Source of the DNA: Pseudomonas putida
GTDB taxonomy: Bacteria > Pseudomonadota > Gammaproteobacteria > Pseudomonadales > Pseudomonadaceae
Assembly: GCF_003228315.1 (NCBI RefSeq)
Contig: NZ_CP029693.1
Span: 3,833,501-3,897,500, forward strand
Direction of reading: 5' to 3'
Length of the DNA: 64,000 nt
Made by a program: the position numbers and the translations under genes. Below are positions 45,475 to 55,215 of this stretch, piece after piece (the stretch's first letter is position 1; each line of letters begins with the position of its first letter). Below the pieces are notes generated by a model. That model searched no databases and was not told the DNA's origin. It saw nothing but the letters and a program-made list of their open reading frames with translations.

Positions 45475-45945
45475 TCAGTTCGCTAAGCCGGCCGTTACCA
45501 ACAACTCCTCCAGCGCCATCAAATCCGGCACCTTCGCCACCTGATCCGCCACCTGCACCGCCGCCTTTTCCAGCGAACACAACGGCACATCCACATAGCT
45601 CAACTGGCTGTCGAGCTTGTACGAACGCGGGATCCCCTGCACCAGCATCGCGATGAACTTAAGTTCAGGGCGGCCACCCAGGGCATTGAGGATGACGATC
45701 CGCGCACGCTCGCCGATGACGATTTTATTGCCGCACGCCGACTCGAAACTGAGCAACGGAATCTGCCGGTTGCGCCAGGTGACCCGGCCCAGGTACCACG
45801 GCGGTGTGTCGAGATCGAACGCAGCGGGTTGGTAGTCGATCAACTCGGCCACCGCGACGTTGGGCAGGATCAGGTTACGGTCGGCCAGGGGCAGCAGCAG
45901 GCCGGTGAGGTTGATGCTGCGCGGGTTGAGGCGCCGCTCATGCAT
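45475..45945 (-). CDS. chpC: CheW-like protein ChpC
   Basis: A 156-residue CheW-domain protein starting at ATG 45945 (GGAG 8 nt upstream), overlapping the chpA stop by 8 nt. INLTGLLLPLADRNLILPNVAVAE and YLGRVTWRNRQIPLLSFE are CheW-type beta strands. In P. aeruginosa ChpC is a dispensable adaptor of the Pil-Chp surface-sensing pathway. Confidence 0.88.
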   Translation of the reverse strand: MHERRLNPRSINLTGLLLPLADRNLILPNVAVAELIDYQPAAFDLDTPPWYLGRVTWRNRQIPLLSFESACGNKIVIGERARIVILNALGGRPELKFIAMLVQGIPRSYKLDSQLSYVDVPLCSLEKAAVQVADQVAKVPDLMALEELLVTAGLAN

Positions 45946-48900
45946 GGGTTTTGCTCCACAGGGCAATGCTTTCGAGCAGTACCGATTCCTGGTACGGCTT
46001 GCCGAGGTAGTCGTTGACGCCGATGGCCATGGCCCGGTCGCGGTGTTTCTGGCCGGTGCGGGAGGTGATCATGATGATCGGCAGGTGCTGCAGGCGTTCA
46101 TCGTTACGCACTTGGGTCGCCACTTCGAAGCCGTCCATGCGCGGCATTTCGATATCCAGCAGCATGATGTCGGGCATGTGTTCTTCGAGCAGCAGCATGG
46201 CATCGACACCGTCCTTGGCTGTCAGCACGTTCATGCCATGACGTTCGAGCAGGCGGCTGGTGACCTTGCGCACCGTGACCGAGTCGTCGACCACCATCAC
46301 CAGCAACGGCTTTTGCGGTTCGAATTCGCTGTCCTGAACGTGGGTGCGTTGCGGCACATGGGCCTGCAACGCACGGATCGGCGCCAGCAGGTCGAGAATC
46401 AGCACCACCCGGCCATCGCCCAGGATCGTTGCCCCGGAGACACCCTGCACGGCCGCGAACTGCGGGCCGAGGCTCTTGACCACGATTTCCCGGGTACCGG
46501 CCATGGCGTCGACCTGCACCGCGATGTGCCGCTCGTTGCATTGCACCAGCAGCACCGGCAGCGGCAGGCTCTGGCCCAACAGTTTGGGACGATGGCCGGT
46601 TTTCAGCAGCTCACCCAGATAGCACAGCTCATAGCGTTGCCCGGCGTATTCATAGGACGGCGGATCGAGCCGGAAATGCCCTTCCAGCTCATTGGGCAGC
46701 ACACGAACAATGCCATCGATGGTGTTCAGCGGAATCGCGTACTGATCCTCACCGCATTGCACCATCAGCGCCCGATTGACCGACACGGTGAACGGCAATC
46801 GGATACGGAAATGCACGCCCTGCCCCGGCACCGAGTCGATGCTCATGCTGCCGCCCAGTTGCCGAACCTCTTCGTGCACCACGTCCATGCCGACGCCGCG
46901 CCCGGAAATCTGGGTGATTTTTTCGGCGGTGGAAAACCCCGGTTGCAGGATGAACTGCAACACGTCGCGGTCACTGATTTCACTGTGCTGATCGAGCAGG
47001 CCGCGCTTGATCGCCTTGCGCCGCACGGCATCGAGCGGCACGCCGGCACCGTCGTCGCGGATGTCGAAAATCATGTCGCCGCCTTCGCGCAACAGGTCGA
47101 GGGTGATCCGCCCCTGCGCTGGTTTGCCCGCGGCGATCCGCACCTCGGCGGACTCAAGGCCATGGTCCACGGCGTTGCGCAGCATGTGTTCCAGCGGCGC
47201 CGCCATGCGTTCGAGCACGTTGCGATCCATCTCGCCTTCGGCGTTGCCGACGATGAACTCCACGTCCTTGCCCAGCTCGCCCGCCACCTGGCGGACGATA
47301 CGCTTGAGGCGTGGCAGCATCCGTTCGAACGGCACCATGCGCGTGCGCATCAGGCCTTCCTGCAACTCGGTGTTGATGCGGCCCTGTTGCTGCAACAGGT
47401 TTTCCGCGTCCTGATTGCGCCGGTCGAGGGTTTCCTTGAGATCGAGCAGATCGGAGGCGGACTCGAACAAGGCCCGCGACAGTTGCTGCAATTGCGAGTG
47501 ACGGTCCATCTCCAGCGGGTCGAATTCTTCATAGCCCAGGCGCTCGGCGTCTTGCTGCCGGCTGAGGATCCGGCCCTGGGTTTCAGTGTCTAGCCGGCGC
47601 AACTGATCGCGCATGCGCTCGATGGTGGTTTCCATCTCGTTCAGCGCCACCTGCGCATCGCTGACCTGCTGTTCGATCCGGCCGCGAAAGATTGAGGTCT
47701 CGCCTGCGAGGTTGACCAGATCGTCGAGCAGTTCCGCCGAGACCTTGACCATGTCCGCGCCGAGATCCGCCGGCAGCAGCGGCGTTTCGACCTTGACCAC
47801 GACCGGCGGCACAACCGCTGTCTGCGCGTCAGGGACCGAGGGATGGCTGAAATTTCTGATCGCGTCGAGCAATCGGTCGGCCGGTGGCAACGGCTCCCCG
47901 GCGCGGGCGGCATCGAGCATTTGCGCCAGCCGGTCATGGCTGCGTTGCAGCAGCTCAAACAACGCACCCGTGGGTTTGAGCAGGCCGGTGGACAAGCCTT
48001 CGTAGAGATACTCCAGTTCGTGGGCCAGATCGCCGATGGGGGTGATTTCCACCATGCGCGCACCACCCTTGAGGGTGTGCAGGTCGCGCAACAGCGTTTC
48101 CACTTCCTGGCGATTGGATGGTTCGGCCTGCCAGCGCACCAGCGCCGCGCCGGAGCTTTCGATGATGTCGAAACCTTCCTCGAGGAAGATCTCCAGCAAA
48201 TCGCTGTCGTGATGGGCCGCGTCATCGGCCACCGGCTCGATCACCTCGACGGGAGCGCCATGCCCTTGGCGGAAGGCGTGAATGGCCTCGATCAGTTCAG
48301 CGGGATCGTCCAGCAACTGGTGGTTCTGCAACTGCTCAAGCTGCTGTGCCAGGTAGTCATGGCTCTGTTGCAGCAACTGCGCCAGTGCTTCGCTGTAGTT
48401 GTAGCGGCGATCCACCAGGCCTTCATAGAGACCTTCCAGTTCATGGGCCAGATCACCGACCGGCTCGACTTCGGCCATCCGCGCGCCGCCCTTGAGGGTG
48501 TGCAAGTCCCGTTGCAGGGACGACAGGGGCGCGGCGTTTTGCGGCTCGCTCAGCCAGCGATGCAAGGCCTGGTCGGCGCTGTCGAGGATATCCACGGCTT
48601 CTTCGAGGAAGATCGAGACGATCTCGTCGTCCAGCTCACGGTCCCTTGTGGGAGCGAGCCTGCTCGCGATGGACTCACCGGCACCGCGCTCATCCAGAGA
48701 CAGCGCGTCATCGTTGACGTCCATCGCGAGCAGGCTCGCTCCCACAGGGGGGAGAGAGTTTTCAGCTCCCACAGGGGGCAAGGTGTTTTTAAGCTCGGCG
48801 GTGGCATCGGTGAGTTCGCGGATGCTCAAGCTACGGCTGCCGTCACTGCGAATCAGGCCCATGGCCGACGGGTCGAGGCTTTCGTTGAGCAAGTCCTGCA

Positions 48901-51900
48901 AGGCCCGGACCCGGTCCGGACGCGGGCTGACGTCCTGGCCGGCGGCCAGTTCGTCGAGCATGTCGATCAGGGCTTCGTGAGCACTTTGCGCTTGCTGGAA
49001 GAACCCTTCGCTGACCGCCAGGCTGCTCTCTTCCACGGCACCGTAGAGGTCGAGCAAGGCTTCGCACAGTTGATCCACCGCATGCAGGTCGGCCAGATGC
49101 GCGCCTTCGCCCAGGGTGGTCAGTTCGTCCAGCAGTGCACTGAGTTCCTGGCGTTCGCCGGGGTGCTGCTGCCAGCGCTGCAACAGGCTTTCGGCATCGA
49201 GCAGGATGTCCATGCCCTGGGCCAGGAAGTTGTTGATCAACTGCGGATCACGCTTGACCCGCGGGGCACTGCTGGGCAGATCCAGCAGGCTTTGCAGCCG
49301 TTCGGCGAGCATCGCCCGGGCCCGCTCGATCAATTCGCGCGCATGGGGGATCTCGGCCAGCGGGTCCTTTTTAAGCTGGCGCAAGCCAAGACGGAACAGC
49401 CCCTCGGCTTCCAGCAGCACTTCGACTTCGTCCAGGTCCAGAGGGATCTGGTGCGCCTTGTACTCCCGGGCCAGTTGGTCCAGCGGCACCGCCAACTCGA
49501 CGATCGGCAAGACCCCGGCCATCGAGGCACTGCCCTTGAGGGTGTGCAGGGCCCGCAGCAAGGCATCGCTGGCCTGCAACGGCAGGTGTTCGGCGGCCTC
49601 CTCGAGGAAGCGATTGAGGCTGCTCAAATGGGTTTCCGCTTCTTTGCGGAAGATCTCCAGCAACAACGGATCAAGCGCCGAGACGTCCTGGGTGTCCTCA
49701 TCGGATAACGGCTCATCGCCATTGGCCAGGGCATGGGCGCGGGCGGCCAGCTGATCGACATCGCTGCGCTGACGCTGGGCATGGGCGGCGTATTCGGCCA
49801 CCAGTTCCGGCAGCAGACGCAACACATCACCGATCAGTTGCTGCACCGTCGCACCGGGCTCGACGCTGCCTTCAAGCACGCGGTTGAGCAGGTTTTCCAC
49901 GGTCCAGGCGAGTTCGCCGATCACCAGCGCACGCACCATCCGGCCACTGCCCTTGAGGGTGTGGAAGGCGCGGCGCAGCTCGCTCAGGGCCGAGCGATTG
50001 TCGGGGTTGATCGACCAGCGTGGCAGGTACTCGCGAAGAATCTCCAGCACCTCGTCGGTTTCTTCGAGGAACACTTCGCGCAATTCATCGTCCACCGGTT
50101 CTTCATCGACGGGCGGCGGCAAGAGGCTGCCCGGCGTGCTCTGCGCCGGAGGATTGAGGGCGGATACGGGGCTGGCCAGGACATCGGCCAGGGACCGGGC
50201 GACGGCCGAGGCATCCTGCTCCTGCTGTTGTTGCAGGGTCTGCGCTTCACTGGGGCTGAGCACATCTTCCAGCACCGGCACCTGTTGTTCGCCGGGCTGT
50301 TCGTCAGGGCGTTTGTTAGGGAAGAAGCCGAGTGTCGCCAGGCTTTGTTCGGCGATGTCGAGCAACTGATCGCCCGGCGCTTCCGGGTCATCGTTGAGGC
50401 GCTCGAGGTAATACTCGAGGCTGGCGATGACGTCGGCCAGGCTGTCCAGTTCCTGCCAGTCGGGCTGGCCAGGGTCGAGCAGCAGGTGCTCGCGGATGAA
50501 GTGATTGCAGGTTTCGACCAGGCTCGCCGCGCGGCTCAGCGGAATCATCGCCAACGCACCGCGTACCTGGGTCAGCAAGGCGGGCAGTGGCTGCAAATGC
50601 TGACGGTCCCAGTCGGCGTCGATGTAGTCGACGATCATGTCCTTGGCCTGTTGCAGACAGATGCGCGCTTCCTTGATCACGATCTGATGGATCTGCGTCA
50701 GGTCGGTGGTCGGCAGGCTGCCTTCTTCCTGGCTCTCGGGTTCGACGGTGCCCACCATCCCGGACAGGGTCGCCTCGACGTAGAGCAAGGCGCCGGCGAC
50801 GTCCATGAGAATCGCATCATCGGGCGCGCGATGGCCCTGAGCGAGACTCAGCACCACCGCCAATTGATCAATGATGACTTTGCGTGGCTGGCCGAAACCC
50901 AGCACCGCGAGGGTGTCGGCAATTTGCCGCAGCGGCGCGAGCAGGCTGTCGAGGTCCGAGACATTTTGCCGGTCGCTGCGCACGAACAGATCCAGGCGCT
51001 CCTTGACCCGTACCAGCTCCTCGCACAAGGCCGCCAGCACCGAGCGCATGGCGTCGCGGTCGGGGCCGGCAAGGCGTGCGCGCTCTTCATCGACCATCGC
51101 GCTGTCGGGCAGCGCGTCATCCAGTGCGTAGCGATCTTTCATGGTCAGCATCTGCCCCGTGGGATGTTCGGCCTTGGCGATGTAGAACAGCAAACTCTTG
51201 AGCAGGTCCGGCGGCGCCGGCTGATTGATGGCGGCCATGCCCTGTTCGAGCAGGCGCTTGAGTTCCTTGTCGGCGTCCTTGAACAGGCTGCGCAGCGCCG
51301 GACTGTTGGCGATCGCACCGCCACGCATGCCTTCGACCAGCGCCGAAGCGACCTGCCACAGCGGGCTCAGGGGCGCGTTGGCACACAGACTTTCGAGACG
51401 GGAAAACACCTTGGCCAGGTAGCCGAGATTGGTGTCGTCGTCTTGCTCGCGGAGCAGGCCGACCAAGCCCATTTGCAGCATTTGCCGCAACTTGCGCAGC
51501 ACATTGGGCAGATCCGCCGGCTCCAGCAGCGCCAGGGCCTCGGCGTCCAGTGGTGGCAAGTCCGGCAGTTGCGGGCTGAACAGGCTGGTTTCCGACAACA
51601 GGCTTTCGCCGCGGGCGCTGCGCAGGTCGTTGATCAACGGCAGCACCACCAGCGGCAGGTCACGGCGCGCGCCCTGTACCCGGTCGAGGTAGATCGGCAG
51701 TTGTCCAAGGGCTTGCAGCATCAGGTGCAACGCTTCGTCACGATGGCTGACGCGGTTGTTCTGCAAGGCGACGATCAGGTGCTCCATCTCTTCGGCGAGC
51801 AGGGCCGCGCCGTAGAACTCGACCATCTGCAAACTGCCGTGAACCTGATGGATGCACGCCAGGCAATCGTCCAGGGCGTGCGTCGCCTGCGGGTCATCAA

Positions 51901-51994
51901 GCTGGATTTCGATCGCGTGATGAGCCTGCTTCAGCGTTTCGGCAATCTCGCCCTTGACCCATTCGAGGGCCACATAGTCGTGCCGATCACCCAT
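45938..51994 (-). CDS. chpA: Chemosensory hybrid histidine kinase ChpA (multi-Hpt CheA) with in-frame REPIN
   Basis: A 2018-residue protein starting at ATG 51994 (GGAG 5 nt upstream). Phosphotransfer-type sites are at His49 (CIHQVHGS), His678 (FHTLKGSG), His817 (LHTLKGSA), His1165 and His1306 (LHTLKGGA), plus degenerate Thr/Ser-type copies such as ELTTLGEGAHLA. Then come the dimer/ATPase domain (NAVDHGLES, DIRDDGAGVP, SGRGVGMDVV), a CheW-like domain and a C-terminal receiver (MVVDDSVTVRK, LLDIEMPRMDG). It controls type IV pili with PilG and PilH. Residues about 1083-1116 are encoded by REPIN R16. Confidence 0.96.
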   Translation of the reverse strand: MGDRHDYVALEWVKGEIAETLKQAHHAIEIQLDDPQATHALDDCLACIHQVHGSLQMVEFYGAALLAEEMEHLIVALQNNRVSHRDEALHLMLQALGQLPIYLDRVQGARRDLPLVVLPLINDLRSARGESLLSETSLFSPQLPDLPPLDAEALALLEPADLPNVLRKLRQMLQMGLVGLLREQDDDTNLGYLAKVFSRLESLCANAPLSPLWQVASALVEGMRGGAIANSPALRSLFKDADKELKRLLEQGMAAINQPAPPDLLKSLLFYIAKAEHPTGQMLTMKDRYALDDALPDSAMVDEERARLAGPDRDAMRSVLAALCEELVRVKERLDLFVRSDRQNVSDLDSLLAPLRQIADTLAVLGFGQPRKVIIDQLAVVLSLAQGHRAPDDAILMDVAGALLYVEATLSGMVGTVEPESQEEGSLPTTDLTQIHQIVIKEARICLQQAKDMIVDYIDADWDRQHLQPLPALLTQVRGALAMIPLSRAASLVETCNHFIREHLLLDPGQPDWQELDSLADVIASLEYYLERLNDDPEAPGDQLLDIAEQSLATLGFFPNKRPDEQPGEQQVPVLEDVLSPSEAQTLQQQQEQDASAVARSLADVLASPVSALNPPAQSTPGSLLPPPVDEEPVDDELREVFLEETDEVLEILREYLPRWSINPDNRSALSELRRAFHTLKGSGRMVRALVIGELAWTVENLLNRVLEGSVEPGATVQQLIGDVLRLLPELVAEYAAHAQRQRSDVDQLAARAHALANGDEPLSDEDTQDVSALDPLLLEIFRKEAETHLSSLNRFLEEAAEHLPLQASDALLRALHTLKGSASMAGVLPIVELAVPLDQLAREYKAHQIPLDLDEVEVLLEAEGLFRLGLRQLKKDPLAEIPHARELIERARAMLAERLQSLLDLPSSAPRVKRDPQLINNFLAQGMDILLDAESLLQRWQQHPGERQELSALLDELTTLGEGAHLADLHAVDQLCEALLDLYGAVEESSLAVSEGFFQQAQSAHEALIDMLDELAAGQDVSPRPDRVRALQDLLNESLDPSAMGLIRSDGSRSLSIRELTDATAELKNTLPPVGAENSLPPVGASLLAMDVNDDALSLDERGAGESIASRLAPTRDRELDDEIVSIFLEEAVDILDSADQALHRWLSEPQNAAPLSSLQRDLHTLKGGARMAEVEPVGDLAHELEGLYEGLVDRRYNYSEALAQLLQQSHDYLAQQLEQLQNHQLLDDPAELIEAIHAFRQGHGAPVEVIEPVADDAAHHDSDLLEIFLEEGFDIIESSGAALVRWQAEPSNRQEVETLLRDLHTLKGGARMVEITPIGDLAHELEYLYEGLSTGLLKPTGALFELLQRSHDRLAQMLDAARAGEPLPPADRLLDAIRNFSHPSVPDAQTAVVPPVVVKVETPLLPADLGADMVKVSAELLDDLVNLAGETSIFRGRIEQQVSDAQVALNEMETTIERMRDQLRRLDTETQGRILSRQQDAERLGYEEFDPLEMDRHSQLQQLSRALFESASDLLDLKETLDRRNQDAENLLQQQGRINTELQEGLMRTRMVPFERMLPRLKRIVRQVAGELGKDVEFIVGNAEGEMDRNVLERMAAPLEHMLRNAVDHGLESAEVRIAAGKPAQGRITLDLLREGGDMIFDIRDDGAGVPLDAVRRKAIKRGLLDQHSEISDRDVLQFILQPGFSTAEKITQISGRGVGMDVVHEEVRQLGGSMSIDSVPGQGVHFRIRLPFTVSVNRALMVQCGEDQYAIPLNTIDGIVRVLPNELEGHFRLDPPSYEYAGQRYELCYLGELLKTGHRPKLLGQSLPLPVLLVQCNERHIAVQVDAMAGTREIVVKSLGPQFAAVQGVSGATILGDGRVVLILDLLAPIRALQAHVPQRTHVQDSEFEPQKPLLVMVVDDSVTVRKVTSRLLERHGMNVLTAKDGVDAMLLLEEHMPDIMLLDIEMPRMDGFEVATQVRNDERLQHLPIIMITSRTGQKHRDRAMAIGVNDYLGKPYQESVLLESIALWSKTHA
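48647..48746. repeat. REPIN R16 inside the chpA coding region
   Basis: Complete arms TGTGGGAGCGAGCCTGCTCG and complement flank a loop of the R6/R9 family (CGTCATCGTTGACG). A partial extra copy of the arm end (CTCCCACAGGGGG) follows at 48765-48777. The frame is kept open through all of it. Confidence 0.93.
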
Positions 51995-52057
51995 AACCAC
52001 TCCACTTTTCGCTTCAGTCACGTTGCATCAGTCAAATTGCAGGCGCCCACGGGCGAC

Positions 52058-54118
52058 TCAAGCATTGTCCGTCACCGGCGCCTTGGTCGCCGGCAAGGTG
52101 AAGCCGGACACCGAACGCCGCAGCTGGCTGGCCATTTTCGCCAGGTTGCCGATGCTCTCGGCGGTGGCGGTGGAACCGGACGAGGTTTGCGAGGTGATCT
52201 GCTGGATCACGTTCATCGTCAGGGAAATCTGGCCGGCAGACGACGTCTGTTGTTGTGCGGCGTTGGAAATGCTCTGGATCAGCGCCGCGAGGGTCTTGGA
52301 TACGCCTTCGATTTCTTCCAGGGCCACACCGGCATCCTGCGCCAGGCGCGCGCCACGCACCACTTCGGTGGTGGTCTGCTCCATGGAGATTACCGCTTCG
52401 TTGGTGTCAGTCTGAATCGCCCGCACCAGGGTTTCGATCTGCCGCGTCGCTGCTGAAGAACGCTCCGCCAGCCTCTGCACTTCGTCGGCGACCACCGCAA
52501 AACCGCGCCCGGCATCACCGGCCATGGAGGCCTGGATCGCCGCGTTAAGGGCGAGGATGTTGGTCTGATCGGCAATGTCATCGATCAGGCTGACAATGTC
52601 GCCGATTTCCTGGGAGGACTCGCCCAGACGCTTGATCCGCTTGGCGGTGTCCTGGATCTGCTCGCGGATATTGTCCATGCCGTGAATGGTGTTGTGCACC
52701 ACCTCGTTGCCCTTGTTGGCGATTTCCACCGAACGCTCGGCCACCGCCGAGGACTCGGCGGCGTTGGCCGAGACCTGATCGATGGATTCGGCCATGTCGT
52801 TGATCGCGGTGGAGGCTTCGGAAATCTGCTGCGCCTGATGCTCCGAGGCCTGTGCCAGGTGCATGGCGGTGGCCTGGGTTTCCTGCACGGCGGCGGCGAC
52901 CTGGCCGGCGGTGAGGTTGATGGTCGCCACCAGGTCGCGCAGTTGGTCCACGGAATAGTTGATCGAGTCGGCGATGGTGCCGGTGAAGTCTTCGGTCACC
53001 GAGGCGGTCACGGTCAGGTCGCCGTCGGCCAGGTCCTCGATCTCGTCGAGCAGGCGCATGATCGCGTTCTGGTTGCGCTCGTTCTTCTCGGCGGTTTCAC
53101 GCAGCTGGCGATTGGTTTCGCGGACCATGACCATGCCGATGAGGATGATCGACGCCAGCGCTGCCAGGCCCAGCACATAGCCGCCGATGGTGTCGGTATC
53201 GCGCCCGCCGGCGAGGTTTTCGAAACCGGTGGCCAGGTGCGAGGCTTCATCGAGCAGGGTTTGCGACAGGCTGAAGATGTTGGTGGCGGACTCGCGGACC
53301 TTGAACAGCTCGGGCGACGTTTCGAGAATTTCATCCACGGAGCCGGAGACGAACTCGAACAGTTCGGAAATCTCCATCAGCCGTGCGCGGGCATCGCGGT
53401 CTTCAACCTGGCTAACCCGCAGCGCCACATTGCCCGACAGCATGCCGTTGAGTACCTGGCCGAACCGCGCGGCATCGCGACCGAAGGCGTCGGCCGCCTG
53501 TTGCGAGTTTTCATCGCCGGACAACACCGTATTCACCGCCCCCAGGATGCGCTCGGCCAGCAATGATTGACGCTGGGCCATTGCCACCTGGGCCGCGGGC
53601 GCGCCGCGTTGCAGGAGGATTTCCACCACTTTTTCGTATTCGACCTGCAACTGCGGCACGGTTTCGGCCAGGGTCGCGGCGACCTGATGCAGCGACAGCA
53701 CGGTCTGCTCGCTGGTCAGGATGGCGTCGGTATTTTTCAGCAGGCGCTCCCAGTCCAGTTGCACCGCACGCATTTCCGGGCGTACGGCGGCGGGGGCCGG
53801 AGGCAGGCCGGTGGAGGGGTCGCCTTTTTTCAGGTAGCTCCAGCGCTGGGCAAAATCGTTGCGCGCATCGCTGAGCAACTTGAACGCCGCGGCCTTGCCG
53901 GCGGCGGCTTCGGTGGCGTTCTTGGCAATGCGCTGGGACAAGACGCGCAGTTCGCCCGCGTGGCCGATGTACTGCTTGTCGTAGGTGGCCTGGGTGTTGA
54001 GGTACGCGAAGTTGGCGAACAGCAACATGATGAAGATGATCAGCGCAATAAACAGCGCGATGATCTGCGAACGACTGCGCGACCCTTCCATTGGCTTGCC
54101 TGTTTTAGCTTTTGTCAT
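52058..54118 (-). CDS. pilJ: Type IV pilus methyl-accepting chemotaxis protein PilJ
   Basis: A 686-residue receptor starting at ATG 54118; the frame is open further but that part is REPIN-derived. A membrane helix at about 20-42 (IIALFIALIIFIMLLFANF) and another at about 310-330 bound a periplasmic domain with two PilJ-type helical modules. A HAMP-like region follows, then the signalling domain with the hairpin tip (DDIADQTNILALNAAIQAS). It senses pilin or surface contact and drives ChpA. It is 63 nt from chpA. Confidence 0.96.
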   Translation of the reverse strand: MTKAKTGKPMEGSRSRSQIIALFIALIIFIMLLFANFAYLNTQATYDKQYIGHAGELRVLSQRIAKNATEAAAGKAAAFKLLSDARNDFAQRWSYLKKGDPSTGLPPAPAAVRPEMRAVQLDWERLLKNTDAILTSEQTVLSLHQVAATLAETVPQLQVEYEKVVEILLQRGAPAAQVAMAQRQSLLAERILGAVNTVLSGDENSQQAADAFGRDAARFGQVLNGMLSGNVALRVSQVEDRDARARLMEISELFEFVSGSVDEILETSPELFKVRESATNIFSLSQTLLDEASHLATGFENLAGGRDTDTIGGYVLGLAALASIILIGMVMVRETNRQLRETAEKNERNQNAIMRLLDEIEDLADGDLTVTASVTEDFTGTIADSINYSVDQLRDLVATINLTAGQVAAAVQETQATAMHLAQASEHQAQQISEASTAINDMAESIDQVSANAAESSAVAERSVEIANKGNEVVHNTIHGMDNIREQIQDTAKRIKRLGESSQEIGDIVSLIDDIADQTNILALNAAIQASMAGDAGRGFAVVADEVQRLAERSSAATRQIETLVRAIQTDTNEAVISMEQTTTEVVRGARLAQDAGVALEEIEGVSKTLAALIQSISNAAQQQTSSAGQISLTMNVIQQITSQTSSGSTATAESIGNLAKMASQLRRSVSGFTLPATKAPVTDNA

Positions 54119-54154
54119 CGGTCTTCGCCTGTACTGCCCAATTTCTTCCGCTCT

Positions 54155-54244
54155 TGTAGGAGCAAGGCTTGCCCGCGATGAACGATGACGCGGCATGCCT
54201 GACAAACTTCGGCGCCTGCATCGCGAGCAAGCTCAGCTCCTACA
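54155..54244. repeat. REPIN R17
   Basis: A REPIN with GGAGCAAGGCTTGCCCGCGA and GAGCAAGCTCAGCTCC arms, between pilI and pilJ inside the pil-chp operon. Confidence 0.83.
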
Positions 54245-54249
54245 AAAGC

Positions 54250-54783
54250 CTAAACCGCGATGTTCATGAAACCCTGCGACTGCGCCAACGCAAACGGACT
54301 GAACACCTGCCAACCCTGCTCGCGCTCGAACCGGCCCTGGATGAACGGCGCAATCGGGCCATCCAGCGCGTCGACCGGCTCCAGGCTGTCCCGGGCAAAA
54401 TGCTGCAGGCCGAACACTTCATCGACCATCAACCCGGCAAACACGTCCTGATGCTCCACCACCAACACTCGCCGCTGCCGGCGCGCGGTCGACAGTTCAT
54501 GCCCCAGGAAGCTTCCCAGATCCATGATCGGCAACAAACGCCCCCGCAGGTTGGCCACGCCCTTGACCCAGGATTTCACCCCCGGCACCTGGGTAAAGCG
54601 CGGCTCGTGCAGCACTTCACTGACTTCGCTCATGGGCGCGACGTAGCAGTGATCGCCCAGACGAAAACCGATGCCGCTCCAGTGGTCCTGCCGGGTCGCC
54701 TGGGACGGCAAGTCGGCCGCCAGCAGTCGACAGCGCTGGTCGATCTGCAGCAGCAACTCGAAAGCCGTCAGCGATTCGGTCAT
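54250..54783 (-). CDS. pilI: CheW-like adaptor PilI
   Basis: A 177-residue CheW-domain protein linking PilJ to ChpA. GIGFRLGDHCYVAPMSEVSEVL, VKGVANLRGRLLPIMDLGSFLG and VLVVEHQDVFAGLMVDEVFG are the CheW signatures. It starts 10 nt after the pilH stop. Confidence 0.95.
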   Translation of the reverse strand: MTESLTAFELLLQIDQRCRLLAADLPSQATRQDHWSGIGFRLGDHCYVAPMSEVSEVLHEPRFTQVPGVKSWVKGVANLRGRLLPIMDLGSFLGHELSTARRQRRVLVVEHQDVFAGLMVDEVFGLQHFARDSLEPVDALDGPIAPFIQGRFEREQGWQVFSPFALAQSQGFMNIAV

Positions 54784-54793
54784 GACCGGGCGA

Positions 54794-55159
54794 TCAACCG
54801 TTCAGTACGTTGTTCAGGGTTTTGAGCAGGGTTTCTTCGTCCACCGGCTTGGTCAGGTAATCCTTCGCGCCCTGGCGTGTGCCCCAGACCTTGTCGGTTT
54901 CCTGATCCTTGGTGGTGATGATGATGACCGGAATGTGCCCGGTTTCGGGGTCCTTGGTCAGCTGACGGGTCGCCTGGAACCCGTTGAGGCCGGGCATGAC
55001 GATGTCCATCAGCACCGCGTCGGGTTTTTCCAGGCGGGCCAGGGCCACGCCATCCGCGCCGTTTTCGGCTTTCAATACTTCATGGCCGTGCTTTTCCAGC
55101 ATGCCGGTCAGTTTGTACATTTCGGTCGGCGAGTCATCGACGATCAGAATACGTGCCAT
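54794..55159 (-). CDS. pilH: Response regulator PilH
   Basis: A 121-residue single receiver domain (MARILIVDDSPTEMYKL; phospho-acceptor in AVLMDIVMPGLNGFQ; Lys in KDYLTKPVDE). ATG 55159 has GGGGAAG upstream. In P. aeruginosa PilH opposes PilG and favours pilus retraction. It is in operon with pilG and pilI. Confidence 0.96.
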   Translation of the reverse strand: MARILIVDDSPTEMYKLTGMLEKHGHEVLKAENGADGVALARLEKPDAVLMDIVMPGLNGFQATRQLTKDPETGHIPVIIITTKDQETDKVWGTRQGAKDYLTKPVDEETLLKTLNNVLNG

Positions 55160-55215
55160 GGTCTTCCCCATTCTTGTCGACGCCGGCCCGTTGGCCGAGC
55201 GTCACTGTAGGTGTC

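Noticed and set aside
49733..52456. 907-codon antisense ORF opposite chpA
   Set aside because: It mirrors strong chpA coding sequence in a high-GC genome and shows no recognisable domains.
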